DNA from: Jeotgalibacillus aurantiacus
GTDB lineage: Bacteria > Bacillota > Bacilli > Bacillales > Jeotgalibacillaceae
Reading direction: 5' to 3'
Assembly: GCF_020595125.1 (NCBI RefSeq)
Contig: NZ_JACNMS010000001.1
Span: forward strand, 682,001 to 746,000
DNA: 64,000 nucleotides
Below the pieces are notes generated by a model. The model was not told the origin of the DNA, ran no database searches, and saw only the letters and a list, made by a program, of their open reading frames with translations. Of this stretch, positions 20,258 through 29,339 are shown one piece after another. The number at the start of each line of letters is the position of its first letter. Within the stretch, counting starts at the first letter, position 1. Made by a program: the position numbers and the translations under genes.

Positions 20258-21106
20258 TTACTCCTCCGCTACCTGAATCTCAGGCTCGAACGGCCATCTT
20301 GAAAAATCTGTAATAATACCATCCACTTCATAAAACACAGCTTTTTGAATCAGTCTCTTATCCTTTTTCGACCAGACAAGCACTTTTCCGTCACGTTCAT
20401 GCACTTCATTGACCGTGCGGCGTGAGACAAATGAAATATTGAAATTTATATAGTCAGCAAATGACGTCAGTTCATCCAGTTTCCCAGGTGATATTGGGAC
20501 AAATGAGGCTTTCATGAGGACAGCAATCTGTAGATCCGGGTCCAGTTCATGGATACGTTTCATCGTGTCAATATCGAAGGATTGGACGATGATGCTTTCT
20601 GTAGAGGGATATTGGGAGAGGAGTTCCACAACCTTCTCATCAATGCCTGGATAAAGCGAGGGATGTTTGATCTCAATCACCAGACCGATTTTTCCATAAA
20701 AGGCTTCCAATAGTTCATCCAGCGTCATGACAGGCTCTCCAAAAAAGTCAGGGTGAAAATGTGAGCCTGCTTCTAGCTCTTTAATCTGTTCGAGCGTCAA
20801 GTCTCTGATTAAGCCGCTGCCGTTGGTTGTTCGATCAACGGATTCATCATGCATAATGATCAGTTCACCGTCTTTTGACATGTGAACATCCGCTTCCAGA
20901 AAATCCGCTCCAAACTCCAGGCCTTTTTGGAAAGCAGCCATGGTATTTTCAGGTGCATAACTGGCCGCTCCTCTGTGAGCTACTGCCACCATGCCATCCA
21001 GATCAATATCGACAGCAGGCTGATGTTGGTAACCTGCTGTAAACATTAAACCTAAAGTCAAAAGCCACGCTAATAAAAATCGCCTTCGTTTCCAATGAGG
21101 TTTCAT
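20258..21106 (-). CDS. Secreted or membrane-anchored glycerophosphodiester phosphodiesterase
   Basis: A 282-residue GDPD-fold enzyme that cleaves glycerophosphodiesters to glycerol-3-phosphate and alcohols. It has an N-terminal signal or anchor (KRRRFLLAWLLTLGLMFTAG). Catalytic motifs are AVAHRGAASYAPENT (His-Arg, Glu) and FLEADVHMSKDGELIIMHD (Glu, Asp, His). The tail has WSKKDKRLIQKAV and DGIITDF, typical of the family. It resembles Bacillus GlpQ/YhdW-type proteins without being clearly one of them. The ribosome binding site is weak. The last codon abuts array E. Confidence 0.87.
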   Translation of the reverse strand: MKPHWKRRRFLLAWLLTLGLMFTAGYQHQPAVDIDLDGMVAVAHRGAASYAPENTMAAFQKGLEFGADFLEADVHMSKDGELIIMHDESVDRTTNGSGLIRDLTLEQIKELEAGSHFHPDFFGEPVMTLDELLEAFYGKIGLVIEIKHPSLYPGIDEKVVELLSQYPSTESIIVQSFDIDTMKRIHELDPDLQIAVLMKASFVPISPGKLDELTSFADYINFNISFVSRRTVNEVHERDGKVLVWSKKDKRLIQKAVFYEVDGIITDFSRWPFEPEIQVAEE

Positions 21107-21198
21107 CTATCATCACCGTCCACCCTTTCTATTATTCAGAATTTTCTTTCTATATAGTATTCTACCACAATCCAGGATGGTACTGGGGGTATATTGCC

Positions 21199-21365
21199 TG
21201 TGAAAGGTAGAATGGGTTGAGCGCGGGAAGGTAAGACAATGTTCACAATTCTGCGAAAGGAGCGGGATATCTTACGAACCGTGCATAAAATTCTATGAAA
21301 CACTTTGCACATTTTGTGAAAGGATCCCAAAATCCTGCGAAACACCCGCAAAATTTTACGAACCA
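21199..21365 (-). repeat. 21-bp periodic array F (core TGCGAAAGG)
   Basis: On the plus strand, cores TGCGAAAGG, TACGAACCG, TATGAAACA, TGTGAAAGG, TGCGAAACA and TACGAACCA start at 21252, 21273, 21294, 21315, 21336 and 21357, exactly 21 bp apart. A weaker core (CGCGGGAAG, 21222) lies 30 bp before them and TGTGAAAGG (21199) 23 bp further. On the minus strand the six-core end follows the terminator of the oxidoreductase gene. Confidence 0.8.
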
Positions 21366-21377
21366 CCCCCTCCACAT

Positions 21378-21407
21378 AAAAAAGAACCCGGCACCCAGGC
21401 CGGATTC
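21378..21407 (-). terminator. Terminator of the zinc-type oxidoreductase gene
   Basis: A 9-bp stem (21384-21392 with 21399-21407, wobble pairs) is followed by TTTTTT on the minus strand. Confidence 0.82.
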
Positions 21408-21412
21408 TCATC

Positions 21413-22405
21413 TTATTCAATCGTAAATGCAATTTTCCCAAGCTGCTCCGCTTTATCAATGCGCTCAAATGCGGCTTTGAACTCATTTAGCGAATACACT
21501 TGATCCATAACCGGCTTGATGCCGTGCTCCTCAATAAACGCAATCATCTGGTCCAGTTCTTCTGCGCTTCCCATAGTTGAGCCTAACAGATTTTGCTGAC
21601 CGTAGAACAGCTCGCGCAGGTTGATGGTGACTTCATCCCCTGCTGATGCACCAAATGTCACGATAGTCCCACCTTTTTTCAGCTGTTTAAGTGACTTGTT
21701 GAAGGTTGCAGCTCCGACGCATTCAATGACCAGATCCATTTTCAGGCCACCAAGCTCCCCATCCCAGTCAGATCCGCTGTCGAGTGTATGATCTGCTCCA
21801 AGCTCAAGTGCTTTTTGGCGCTTTTCCTGAGAACGTGACGTGACATACACGGTTGCCCCGGCAGCTTTAGCGAATTGCAGAAGGAAAGTTGCGACACCGC
21901 TTCCGATTCCGGGAATCAGTACATTCATGCCCTCCTTCAGTTGTCCTCTCGTAAACAGGGCGCGATAGGCTGTTAAACCGGCCAATGCAAGAACGCCTGC
22001 TTCCTCCCAGGATAAATGAGCAGGTTTTTTTACTGCATTTTCAGCCGGGACGACGATGGATTCTGCAAAAGTTCCGTGGAATGGCAAACCAACAATTTCA
22101 AAACCCTCAGGAGGTGCAGCGCTGTTATCTTTCCAGCCAAGACCCGGATTAATGATGACTTCATCCCCTGTCTGCACATCTGTTACGCCTTCTCCGACCT
22201 CTTCTATGACGCCCGCTCCATCGGATCCGACTACAAGTGGCGGGTCGGATGGGCTATGGCGATGTAGGACAAATAAGTCGCGGTGATTCAGTCCTGCTGT
22301 TTTCAGTTTCACGCGCACCTCTCCTGCTTTTAGTGGTGGCGCTTCAAGTTCACCGTATGTAAGTCCTTCCATTCCTGCTTTTCCTTCGTGATAGACAGCT
22401 TTCAT
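21413..22405 (-). CDS. Medium-chain dehydrogenase/quinone oxidoreductase (YogA-like)
   Basis: A 330-residue member of the zinc-type alcohol dehydrogenase superfamily. The GroES-like half (residues 1-120) contains KTAGLNHRDLFVL and VVGSDGAGVIEEVG, and the Rossmann half has a nucleotide loop around NVLIPGIGSGVATFLLQ. The catalytic zinc cysteine and the structural four-cysteine loop are absent, as in quinone oxidoreductases. The start is ATG 22405 (MKAVYHEG), because AGGGG is 7 nt from it but touches the earlier ATG 22411. The substrate is unknown. It resembles Bacillus YogA. Confidence 0.85.
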   Translation of the reverse strand: MKAVYHEGKAGMEGLTYGELEAPPLKAGEVRVKLKTAGLNHRDLFVLHRHSPSDPPLVVGSDGAGVIEEVGEGVTDVQTGDEVIINPGLGWKDNSAAPPEGFEIVGLPFHGTFAESIVVPAENAVKKPAHLSWEEAGVLALAGLTAYRALFTRGQLKEGMNVLIPGIGSGVATFLLQFAKAAGATVYVTSRSQEKRQKALELGADHTLDSGSDWDGELGGLKMDLVIECVGAATFNKSLKQLKKGGTIVTFGASAGDEVTINLRELFYGQQNLLGSTMGSAEELDQMIAFIEEHGIKPVMDQVYSLNEFKAAFERIDKAEQLGKIAFTIE

Positions 22406-22437
22406 GCTCATTCCCCTTTCATCTGTTTTAAAAAAGC

Positions 22438-22884
22438 TTACAGGTCTTCTGCTTCAATCGTCAAACATTCCTTCCCCCGCCGGATGACTGACTTACCATT
22501 TGAGAACTGGTAAGGACCTCCTTTTCCATCAACGGTCATCACGAGCAGCTGACCCGTCCCATGATTCAGTTCAATTAAATCAAACTCAGGCTCAAGCGGC
22601 GGCACCGTTTCTTCTCTAACGCGGGTGGCGAAGCTTTCCACATCCAGGTTTTCAGGTACTCCCAATATGGTTTTACCATGCCCCCTGACACGATCCGCTA
22701 TACCAAACACAACGCTTCCTCCGCCTCCGTTTGCCATGCAGATCGCATATTCCACCATTTTTCGGATATTGTCTTCAGTCTTCTGCCCCCACTGCTTAAA
22801 GTCCAGATCCTGACCTTCAAAATCATCCGCTATATGTGTATCAAGCCGTCCAATCATCTGCATAATCTGGTGAATTGATTTCAT
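22438..22884 (-). CDS. Stand-alone AlbA_2/Schlafen-type putative DNA-binding domain
   Basis: A 148-residue protein consisting almost only of the AlbA_2 (divergent AAA_4/Schlafen) domain: LDFKQWGQKTEDNIRKMVEYAICMANGGGGSVVFGIAD, a central VRGHG...LGVPENLD, and a C-terminal GKSVIRRGKECLTI. Full-length relatives carry a further ATPase-like region and winged helix of 200-400 residues, which is missing here. The start at ATG 22884 has GAGGGTGG upstream. It could be a natural short form or the remnant of a larger gene. It lies 32 nt before the oxidoreductase gene on the same strand. Confidence 0.72.
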   Translation of the reverse strand: MKSIHQIMQMIGRLDTHIADDFEGQDLDFKQWGQKTEDNIRKMVEYAICMANGGGGSVVFGIADRVRGHGKTILGVPENLDVESFATRVREETVPPLEPEFDLIELNHGTGQLLVMTVDGKGGPYQFSNGKSVIRRGKECLTIEAEDL

Positions 22885-23089
22885 TCTGACCACCCTCGAC
22901 TGATTATAAATATTAGATTTTAGAAACAAAAAATTAAATTGACAACTTATACAACCACGGTTGGGTTAAGAAAATGTCCCACTGTTTAAATATTGAGTAC
23001 TGCTTTTAATCAGTGTAGCAGAAAATTCTGTCAGTTTCTTCTGCCAAATAAGGTATCATAGTAAAAAAGGGTAAAGGAGTGAAAGTGGG

Positions 23090-23881
23090 ATGAATAATCA
23101 TGAGATTGATTACAAGCTGTATGGGGATGATATGCAATTTGTTGAGGTGGAACTTGATCCGAATGAAACCGTCATTGCTGAAGCCGGGAGCTTAATGATG
23201 ATGGACGATGGGATTACGATGGAAACGATTTTTGGTGATGGATCCAATTTCGGTGGTGGCGGCCTGATGGGCAAGCTGATTGGAGCCGGTAAACGCGTAC
23301 TGACCGGCGAAAGCCTCTTTATGACCGCTTTTACAAACGAAGGAATGGGGAAAAAGCACGTCAGCTTTGCTTCTCCTTACCCGGGGAAAATTGTGCCGAT
23401 GGATTTAAGTGAAATCAACGGCAAGCTGATTTGTCAAAAGGATGCCTTCTTGGCAGCAGCAAAGGGCGTTTCAGTTGGTGTTGAATTTCAGAGAAGAATT
23501 GGCACCGGCTTTTTCGGAGGCGAAGGCTTCATTATGCAAAAGCTTGAAGGAGACGGTATGACTTTTATTCATGCAGGTGGAACCATTCACAAAAAAGTGC
23601 TGGCTCCGGGAGAACGCGTCCGCCTGGATACCGGGTGTCTTGTTGCCATGACCGGGGATGTGGATTATAGCATTGAGATGGTTAAAGGCGTAAAGACTGC
23701 ACTGTTTGGAGGGGAAGGTATATTTCTTGCCACACTTCAGGGACCGGGCACCGTATGGGTACAATCCCTGCCATTCAGCCGCCTGGCAAGCCGCGTATTC
23801 TCTGCAATGCCGCATAATGGCGGTTCAAAGGGTGAAGGCAGTGCTGCGGGTGGATTGTTTGATATTCTTGGCGGGAAGTAA
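23090..23881 (+). CDS. AIM24/TIGR00266-family protein
   Basis: A 263-residue protein of the AIM24 beta-sandwich family (TIGR00266). Typical segments are VELDPNETVIAEAGSLMMM near the start, glycine-rich ETIFGDGSNFGGGGLMGKLIGAGKRVLTGES, and LFGGEGIFLATLQGPGTVWVQSLPF near the end. The function is not established in bacteria; the mitochondrial relative affects cristae. The start is firm, with AAAGGAG about 12 nt upstream and GTGGG closer. A monocistronic unit bounded by a terminator. Confidence 0.85.
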   Translation: MNNHEIDYKLYGDDMQFVEVELDPNETVIAEAGSLMMMDDGITMETIFGDGSNFGGGGLMGKLIGAGKRVLTGESLFMTAFTNEGMGKKHVSFASPYPGKIVPMDLSEINGKLICQKDAFLAAAKGVSVGVEFQRRIGTGFFGGEGFIMQKLEGDGMTFIHAGGTIHKKVLAPGERVRLDTGCLVAMTGDVDYSIEMVKGVKTALFGGEGIFLATLQGPGTVWVQSLPFSRLASRVFSAMPHNGGSKGEGSAAGGLFDILGGK

Positions 23882-23917
23882 TCGCCTAGCCTGAAAATGC
23901 TACAAATTAAACATAAT

Positions 23918-23947
23918 AATAACCGGAGCTGGTCGGCTCCGGTTATT
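23918..23947. terminator. Hairpin terminator between convergent genes
   Basis: A 12-bp perfect stem (23918-23929 with 23936-23947). The stop codon of the convergent gene lies within the stem, so it serves both strands. Confidence 0.75.
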
Positions 23948-24368
23948 CTCCGTAAATCTCTTTATACATCAACACTTTCAAGGCCTTTAATTCTTCTTCA
24001 GAAAGATTCTCCTCAAGCTTTTGAATCACTTCCTGCTCTGACAGGTTTCCCGATTGAGCATTCTCCTGAATGCTGCGCATCTCAGAAATACCTACCTTCT
24101 GGATCAGCACTCTCGTTGCCTCAGCACGGGTCGTGAAAGCAAGCTCATCATTTTGTGCCGCTTTCGCTTCTTCAACATACGTTGATAAAACCGGATCTGC
24201 TTCGATGTACTCACGCACCTGACTCATTTCACCTGAGACTTCCATGTCTGCTGTAACGGACTCTACGACCTGATCTGCCGCCATTTCTGTTCCGAAGTAA
24301 TAGATCGCGTAGCCGCCTGCGCCTAAAAAGACCGTCAGCAGCAATAAACCGGTTAAAAACTTTTTCAT
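23943..24368 (-). CDS. Hypothetical membrane-anchored extracytoplasmic protein
   Basis: A 141-residue protein I do not recognise. Residues 5-26 form one hydrophobic segment (signal anchor, lysine before it) and the remainder is acidic and predicted helical (EYIEADPVLSTYVEEAKAA, LSEQEVIQKLEENLSEEEL). Start ATG 24368 has AGGTGA upstream. It is convergent with the AIM24 gene and divergent from the SDR gene; no operon partner. The composition suggests a small helical domain outside the membrane. Confidence 0.65.
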   Translation of the reverse strand: MKKFLTGLLLLTVFLGAGGYAIYYFGTEMAADQVVESVTADMEVSGEMSQVREYIEADPVLSTYVEEAKAAQNDELAFTTRAEATRVLIQKVGISEMRSIQENAQSGNLSEQEVIQKLEENLSEEELKALKVLMYKEIYGE

Positions 24369-24476
24369 CTTTTCACCTCACACAGCCATTATACAAAATC
24401 AGGATATCATATGCGATGTTTTCGATGGTCCGTCAGCGTGAATACATACGGTAGATAAAAAGAAAGGATGATGTTT

Positions 24477-25193
24477 GTGCAGTCTTTACAAGGTAAAAAG
24501 GTGCTGATCACCGGTGGCAGCAGAGGAATTGGAAAAGCGACGGCGCTCGCACTTGCTAAAGAAGGGGCAGAACTCGGCATTATTTCGCGCTCAGAAAGCA
24601 GCCTTGAAGCCATTAGAAAAGACCTCAATGAAATAGGCGCAACTGTGGTAACAGCTGCAGCGGATGTCAGCCAGGAGCAGGATATCACACGGGCTGTCAA
24701 AGAAGTGGAAGATAAGCTTGGTCAGATTGACGTGTTAATTAATAATGCCGGGGTCGGAGCTTACGGGAACTTCCTGGACTTAACAAATGAAGATTGGAAT
24801 AAAGTGCTTCAGACAAATGTAATGGGAATCGTGTACACAACAAAAGCTCTTTTACCCGGCATGATTGATAGAAACAAAGGGGATATTATCAATATTTCCT
24901 CTATGTCAGGTCTCAAAGGCACAAAAGGATCAAGTGCTTACAGCGCTTCTAAATTTGCCGTCAATGGACTAACAGAATCACTGATGCAGGAAGTAAGGCC
25001 TCACAACATACGTGTATTTGCAATAAATCCAAGCCTCGTCGAAACAGACCTGACAAGAGGCGAAGACGGGGAACGAAACCCCGAAAAGTACACGCAGGCA
25101 GAGGATCTTGCGGAGTATATCACAAGTCTGCTCAAGCTTGAACAGCGCACGTTCATTAAAACATCACAGGTTTGGGCAACTAATCCGTTTTAA
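24477..25193 (+). CDS. Short-chain dehydrogenase/reductase (FabG-like)
   Basis: A 238-residue classical SDR, usually annotated 3-ketoacyl-ACP reductase. The cofactor motif is TGGSRGIGKA, followed by NNAG (INNAGVGAYG), a catalytic Ser (INISSMSG) and YSASK. The Arg in ISRSES after beta-2 suggests NADP(H). GTG 24477 (MQSLQGKKVLITGG) is preferred over ATG 24468/24471 because AAAGG is 9 nt from it. It is too far from any fatty-acid cluster to be the housekeeping FabG, so the substrate is open. Confidence 0.85.
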   Translation: MQSLQGKKVLITGGSRGIGKATALALAKEGAELGIISRSESSLEAIRKDLNEIGATVVTAAADVSQEQDITRAVKEVEDKLGQIDVLINNAGVGAYGNFLDLTNEDWNKVLQTNVMGIVYTTKALLPGMIDRNKGDIINISSMSGLKGTKGSSAYSASKFAVNGLTESLMQEVRPHNIRVFAINPSLVETDLTRGEDGERNPEKYTQAEDLAEYITSLLKLEQRTFIKTSQVWATNPF

Positions 25194-25206
25194 TCCGGTC
25201 AAATAT

Positions 25207-25243
25207 AAAGGCGAAGGGATCTAATAAAGAGTCCTTCGCCTTT
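25207..25243. terminator. Bidirectional terminator between convergent genes
   Basis: An 11-bp perfect stem (25207-25217 with 25233-25243) overlaps the stop codon of the methyltransferase gene. Confidence 0.82.
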
Positions 25244-25847
25244 AATCACTTATGGGGTGATAATCGTAAATCATAAACCGTTCGTGCTCATTTTGCTCTG
25301 AAAGAATGGGTATTTTGAGTTCCTTCTTAAGCTGAAATGGCGTCTGATCCCCGAGGAAATCCAGGTATTCCATCGTTGGGTAGTACAAAATGATGCTCAC
25401 TTTTCGCGGTGACTGACTGACAGATGCCATAATCCGGCTCACAACCGAAGAAAAAAGCTGGACCGAGAAAGGGTTAAAGAAATAAAACAGGGACTGATCA
25501 TTTCTCACTTCATAATCCTCTGCCAACCCGCGCTCAAACTGAATACTTCCTCTACGTTTTCCAAATTTCCGAAGATAAGAAGCCTGATTCTCAAGCGCCA
25601 TCTGATACAGTCTCGGGTTAAGTTCTATGCCCGTCACGTTGACACCGAATCGATGGTGAAGGTAAAACGAAACCCTCCCTTTCCCGCAGCCGTAATCAAC
25701 GATGCCTGCTGCATCATGCAGGTCCATTTCCTCAGCAAGTGCTTCAAGCGCTTCATAAGGAGTCGCTTCATAACGGTTGTGATGCGATGAGGAACTGACA
25801 AGCTCCAGAAGATCACCTGTTTTGATTCTGAGTTTGTAGTCATTCAT
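25242..25847 (-). CDS. Class I SAM-dependent methyltransferase
   Basis: A 201-residue Rossmann methyltransferase. Motif I is VDYGCGKGRVSFYL, motif II ends in VTGIELNPRLY, and motif IV is around SLFYFFNPFS; this FNPFS version suggests a small-molecule or protein target rather than a DNA NPPY type. The start ATG 25847 has GGAGG 8 nt upstream; the longer frame from 25874 is rejected. The third gene of a likely operon after the diguanylate cyclase and the small membrane-anchored protein. The substrate is unknown. Confidence 0.82.
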   Translation of the reverse strand: MNDYKLRIKTGDLLELVSSSSHHNRYEATPYEALEALAEEMDLHDAAGIVDYGCGKGRVSFYLHHRFGVNVTGIELNPRLYQMALENQASYLRKFGKRRGSIQFERGLAEDYEVRNDQSLFYFFNPFSVQLFSSVVSRIMASVSQSPRKVSIILYYPTMEYLDFLGDQTPFQLKKELKIPILSEQNEHERFMIYDYHPISD

Positions 25848-25883
25848 GCTGTGGGCCTCCTCTGTATCCTGCATCTCACCTTA

Positions 25884-26396
25884 TTATAAATCGTGCACAT
25901 GTTCCGCAGCAGCTTCAAATTGAAGTCTTCTGAACACTTCCCGCTGAATTTCTTTTTTTGTTGACGGATGACTGGCAATGTAAGAGCTGATGATTAAATA
26001 CCGGTCTGCATCAAGCAGTCCTCCTCCTTCCAGACGATCAAGTGACGGCAGTCTGAATCCCTTAATCGGTAAATAAGCAAGAACATAAGGCGCAAACGCT
26101 TCATGTTCCACCATCACTTTCACCCCTTTAAAACGGGGGAAGAAGAGGGAATGATAATCAAGCTTCAGTTTTACCTGATCCATTCCGGCTTCCTTAAGCT
26201 GAGGCAGATGACTCGGAAGGGCTGTAAAAAAAACCATTTGCTCATAAGAATACGTCAAACTCGGTAAATCCAATCCTAACTTCTTTGCTTCTCTGCCAGC
26301 TTTTACTTTCAAAGAGTATAAATAAAGCGGCCGGGTAGTAAAAAGAAAGAAAAATACAAATAAAATAATTTGAACTAACAAGGAAAAGGAATTCAT
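25884..26396 (-). CDS. Hypothetical protein with N-terminal membrane anchor
   Basis: A 170-residue protein I do not recognise. One hydrophobic helix at residues 5-25 is followed by a soluble domain with basic patches (KVKAGREAKKLG, FFPRFKGVKV). The start codon is 1 nt from the stop of the GGDEF gene, so the two are tightly co-translated, and the methyltransferase follows 36 nt later. Co-expression with a c-di-GMP synthase hints at a signalling or envelope role, but nothing in the sequence proves it. Confidence 0.65.
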   Translation of the reverse strand: MNSFSLLVQIILFVFFFLFTTRPLYLYSLKVKAGREAKKLGLDLPSLTYSYEQMVFFTALPSHLPQLKEAGMDQVKLKLDYHSLFFPRFKGVKVMVEHEAFAPYVLAYLPIKGFRLPSLDRLEGGGLLDADRYLIISSYIASHPSTKKEIQREVFRRLQFEAAAEHVHDL

Positions 26397-26397
26397 C

Positions 26398-27894
26398 TCA
26401 AGCCTCCTGCCATACTGCTACACAGTTTTTACCTGAATTTTTCGCCTGATATAAAGCCTGATCTGCGAGTTCCACGATCTCCATCGGGTCAACTGTTCCA
26501 TCTGAACGGGCTACGCCAATGCTGACAGTCAGACATCCCCCAGGCTGATTTTCGCCGCATGGAAAAATCTCTTTTTCCACATTGCTTCTCAAACGTTCAG
26601 CTGCGGCTATTGCCTTTTGTTCATTCGCTGTCGGCAGAATAATGACAAATTCCTCTCCGCCGAAACGAAAAGCAAGATCATTGGAACGAATGGTTGACCG
26701 GATGAGGTCTGCGAGTTGAACGAGCACATCATTCCCCAGCATATGGCCATTTGTATCGTTGTAATGTTTAAAGTGGTCGATATCCAATAGAACAATTGAA
26801 CATGGGCGATGAGCGAAATCCACGTCAAGTGCCTGCTGAAATGCACGCTGGTTCAGGAGGTTCGTCAAACCATCCTTCAGAGCCATCTGTTCAATATTTT
26901 CATACCTCGATGCCTGTTGCAGGGCAATGGCGGCCTGCGTAGCCAGAGGTGTAATGATATCTATATCGTTCATGGTTAACGGCTTTTTATTAACGAGATT
27001 GTCTACTAAAACAAGACCTGATTTCACTCGCTGATTTATCAGTGGAATCGCCGCAAATTCTTCTACGTTCAGCTCTGCACTTAATAGAGCCATAACCGGA
27101 TCATTAAAATTAATTTTATGTATGAGTTCTGGTTGTCCTGATTTTATTACCCTTGATAACACATTATCCTGATCCAGTGGCAGATCCAGCGTTTGAACAT
27201 AATCATTCAGTTGACGGTCTGATGCCTTATCTTCCACTGTCTGTTCAATTAAGTCGGTGAATTCAAAGCGCTTTTCCGTCATATCCTGCCAAATATCGTA
27301 TCCTTCTTCTGCGGTAATTGGACCGGTTCCCATAATTCCTTTGAGCCTTTTTCCATCTTCACTCAACAAAAAGATCATGGCGCGGTTATAGCCGAGTCCA
27401 TGTCCCGCTGTCATAGACGTAATGATCGTCTCAAGCAGCCGTTTGACCTCGAAGGTCTGCTGCATAGCCTGACTGACTTCCTTTGTGACATTTAACTGCT
27501 TTGAATTAACAGTCAGCATATCCAGCCACTGATCACGCTGCAGTCTAAGCCTCCTGACATACAATCTGATTGAATAAATACCTAAGCCAAATAAAAGATA
27601 GCTTGAGTATAAAACAGGATTAAAATCATTTGTCATCGTCCACAGGACCATTGAGCACAAAACAACACTCATCCATGCACCCGTCAAATGAAAACTGACA
27701 ACAGAGGCTGCAATGATTAACATCATCAACCATGAAGTGGATGGCTCATTCATCAGAATCCGATCCATCACAGCAATCCACACCGTTGACAAGATAAATA
27801 ACCACCTGTTCATGTACCCGCTTACATAAAAACGAACAACGTTTAATACCACTGCTGTAAGTACCACCGAGACTGATAATAGCAACAACTCCAC
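26398..27894 (-). CDS. Membrane diguanylate cyclase (5-6 TM, GAF, GGDEF)
   Basis: A 498-residue enzyme making cyclic di-GMP from two GTP. Residues 1-115 hold about five transmembrane helices, then a coiled coil (about 115-145), a GAF domain (about 150-325) and a GGDEF domain (about 335-495). The active-site motif GGEEF is intact (about 411-415), with the inhibitory I-site RSND five residues before it. GTG 27894 is chosen: GGGGG lies 7 nt upstream, and the longer frame starting at 27942 would begin inside the -10 box of the promoter. Heads an operon with two more genes. Confidence 0.9.
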   Translation of the reverse strand: MELLLLSVSVVLTAVVLNVVRFYVSGYMNRWLFILSTVWIAVMDRILMNEPSTSWLMMLIIAASVVSFHLTGAWMSVVLCSMVLWTMTNDFNPVLYSSYLLFGLGIYSIRLYVRRLRLQRDQWLDMLTVNSKQLNVTKEVSQAMQQTFEVKRLLETIITSMTAGHGLGYNRAMIFLLSEDGKRLKGIMGTGPITAEEGYDIWQDMTEKRFEFTDLIEQTVEDKASDRQLNDYVQTLDLPLDQDNVLSRVIKSGQPELIHKINFNDPVMALLSAELNVEEFAAIPLINQRVKSGLVLVDNLVNKKPLTMNDIDIITPLATQAAIALQQASRYENIEQMALKDGLTNLLNQRAFQQALDVDFAHRPCSIVLLDIDHFKHYNDTNGHMLGNDVLVQLADLIRSTIRSNDLAFRFGGEEFVIILPTANEQKAIAAAERLRSNVEKEIFPCGENQPGGCLTVSIGVARSDGTVDPMEIVELADQALYQAKNSGKNCVAVWQEA

Positions 27895-27930
27895 TTCCAC
27901 ACCCCCATATAGGTATAATGTCACAATTAT

Positions 27931-27960
27931 ATTATACAGCACTTTAGAATCACTTTACAA
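27931..27960 (-). promoter_or_regulatory. Sigma-A promoter of the diguanylate cyclase operon
   Basis: TTGTAA (27955-27960), an 18-bp spacer and TATAAT (27931-27936) lie on the minus strand about 40 nt before the chosen GTG start. It directly follows the rlmN terminator. Confidence 0.65.
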
Positions 27961-27964
27961 ACAA

Positions 27965-27996
27965 AAAGAAAAAACTGGAGAAAACGCTCCAGTTTT
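27965..27996 (-). terminator. Terminator of rlmN
   Basis: A 10-bp stem (27971-27980 with 27987-27996) has a T-rich tail on the minus strand, 5 nt after the rlmN stop. Confidence 0.87.
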
Positions 27997-28001
27997 TGTC
28001 T

Positions 28002-29063
28002 TTACACAGCTGATTTTTTGATTTGTTTGCTTCGCAGCTGACCGCAGGCTGCATCAATATCTGTCCCGTGTTCCTGACGCACAACACAGTTGATACCGCC
28101 TTTTTTCAGCGTATCGTAAAACTTCATAATATCATCCTGCGTACTGCGCTCATACTGAATGTGCTCATCAACCGGGTTGTAAGGAATCAGGTTGACGTAG
28201 GCAAGATGACGCTTGTTGTACAGCATTTTTGCAAGCTGCTGCGCTTCTTCCACGTGATCATTCACATCTTTTAGAAGGATGTATTCAAACGTGATACGGC
28301 GATTTGTTTTCTCAAGGTAATAATCAATCGCCTTCATAAGCGGTTCAATCGGGTACGCACGGTTGATCTTCATAATGCGTGTACGAAGCTCATCATTTGG
28401 CGCGTGAAGAGAAAGCGCAAGGTTCACCTGCAGATCTTCATCAGCGAAGTCGTAAATACGGTTTGCAAGACCACTTGTTGAAACCGTAATGTGACGTGCT
28501 CCGATACCGAGACCTTTTGCTGAGTTCACAACACGTAGGAAGCTCATCAGGTTGTCATAGTTATCGAACGGTTCTCCGATTCCCATCACAACGATATGAC
28601 TGACGCGGTCTCCCTCGCCTTTTTCATCCATATACTTCTGAACGCGCATGATCTGCTCAACGATTTCTCCGCTGTCAAGGTCACGGCTCTTCTTCAGCAA
28701 ACCACTTGCGCAGAACGTACAGCCGATGTTACAGCCGACCTGTGTCGTGACACAGACAGACTGACCGTATTTCTGACGCATAAGGACCGTTTCAATCAGG
28801 TTACCGTCCTGCAGCTTAAACAGAAACTTAACGGTTCCGTCTTTAGAGTCCTGACGAATCTGCAGATCCAGCGTTTCGATCACAAAGTTTTCTGCGAGAA
28901 TGTCGCGGCACTCCTTATTAATGTTCTTCATATCATCAAAGCTTGTGACTCTCTTTCGATAAAGCCAGTCCCAAATCTGTTCTGCACGAAACTTCTTTTG
29001 ACCATGTTCCAAAAGCCAGGCAACAAGTTGCTCCAACGTTAATCCATAAATGGAAGTTTTCAT
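28002..29063 (-). CDS. rlmN: Dual-specificity radical SAM RNA methyltransferase RlmN
   Basis: A 353-residue enzyme that methylates C2 of A2503 in 23S rRNA and of A37 in some tRNAs, using a methyl-cysteine intermediate. The radical SAM motif is CNIGCTFC (about residues 105-112) and the second catalytic cysteine lies near the C-terminus (DIDAACGQL). GEPFDNYDN and [10 protein letters not shown] are family signatures. Start ATG 29063 (MKTSIYGLT) has GAGGGT upstream, and the extra ten codons from 29093 are rejected. The first 245 nt upstream (29094-29339) hold no supported gene. Confidence 0.95.
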   Translation of the reverse strand: MKTSIYGLTLEQLVAWLLEHGQKKFRAEQIWDWLYRKRVTSFDDMKNINKECRDILAENFVIETLDLQIRQDSKDGTVKFLFKLQDGNLIETVLMRQKYGQSVCVTTQVGCNIGCTFCASGLLKKSRDLDSGEIVEQIMRVQKYMDEKGEGDRVSHIVVMGIGEPFDNYDNLMSFLRVVNSAKGLGIGARHITVSTSGLANRIYDFADEDLQVNLALSLHAPNDELRTRIMKINRAYPIEPLMKAIDYYLEKTNRRITFEYILLKDVNDHVEEAQQLAKMLYNKRHLAYVNLIPYNPVDEHIQYERSTQDDIMKFYDTLKKGGINCVVRQEHGTDIDAACGQLRSKQIKKSAV

Positions 29064-29339
29064 GATTACCCTCATTTCAAAAATGACATTCATCCTTCAT
29101 TGTACGAGAGGTTGGAGGGTAAATGCAAGGGAAGAATCCCTTTTAGATAATAAATTTCTTAATTTGTCAAGCGAAATCCCGCCACGCCAGACTAAATCAT
29201 CATTAATTGGAATATATTTCTTTTCTATATATACAATTTGTTCAATTAAACACTCATGTTTTCTGAAAATTTGACCATTTTGATTATTCATCTCTTTTGT
29301 TTAAGACTATAAAATAGCCTTTATGAAGGAGGGATATCG

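Noticed and set aside
27895..27942. Upstream extension of the GAF-GGDEF protein to 27942
   Set aside because: The extension starts inside the TATAAT box of a good promoter, so it cannot be translated from that transcript.
29097..29291. Minus-strand 64-codon frame between rlmN and glxK
   Set aside because: Poor ribosome site, no recognisable family, and it occupies the region where the rlmN promoter should lie; possible but unsupported.
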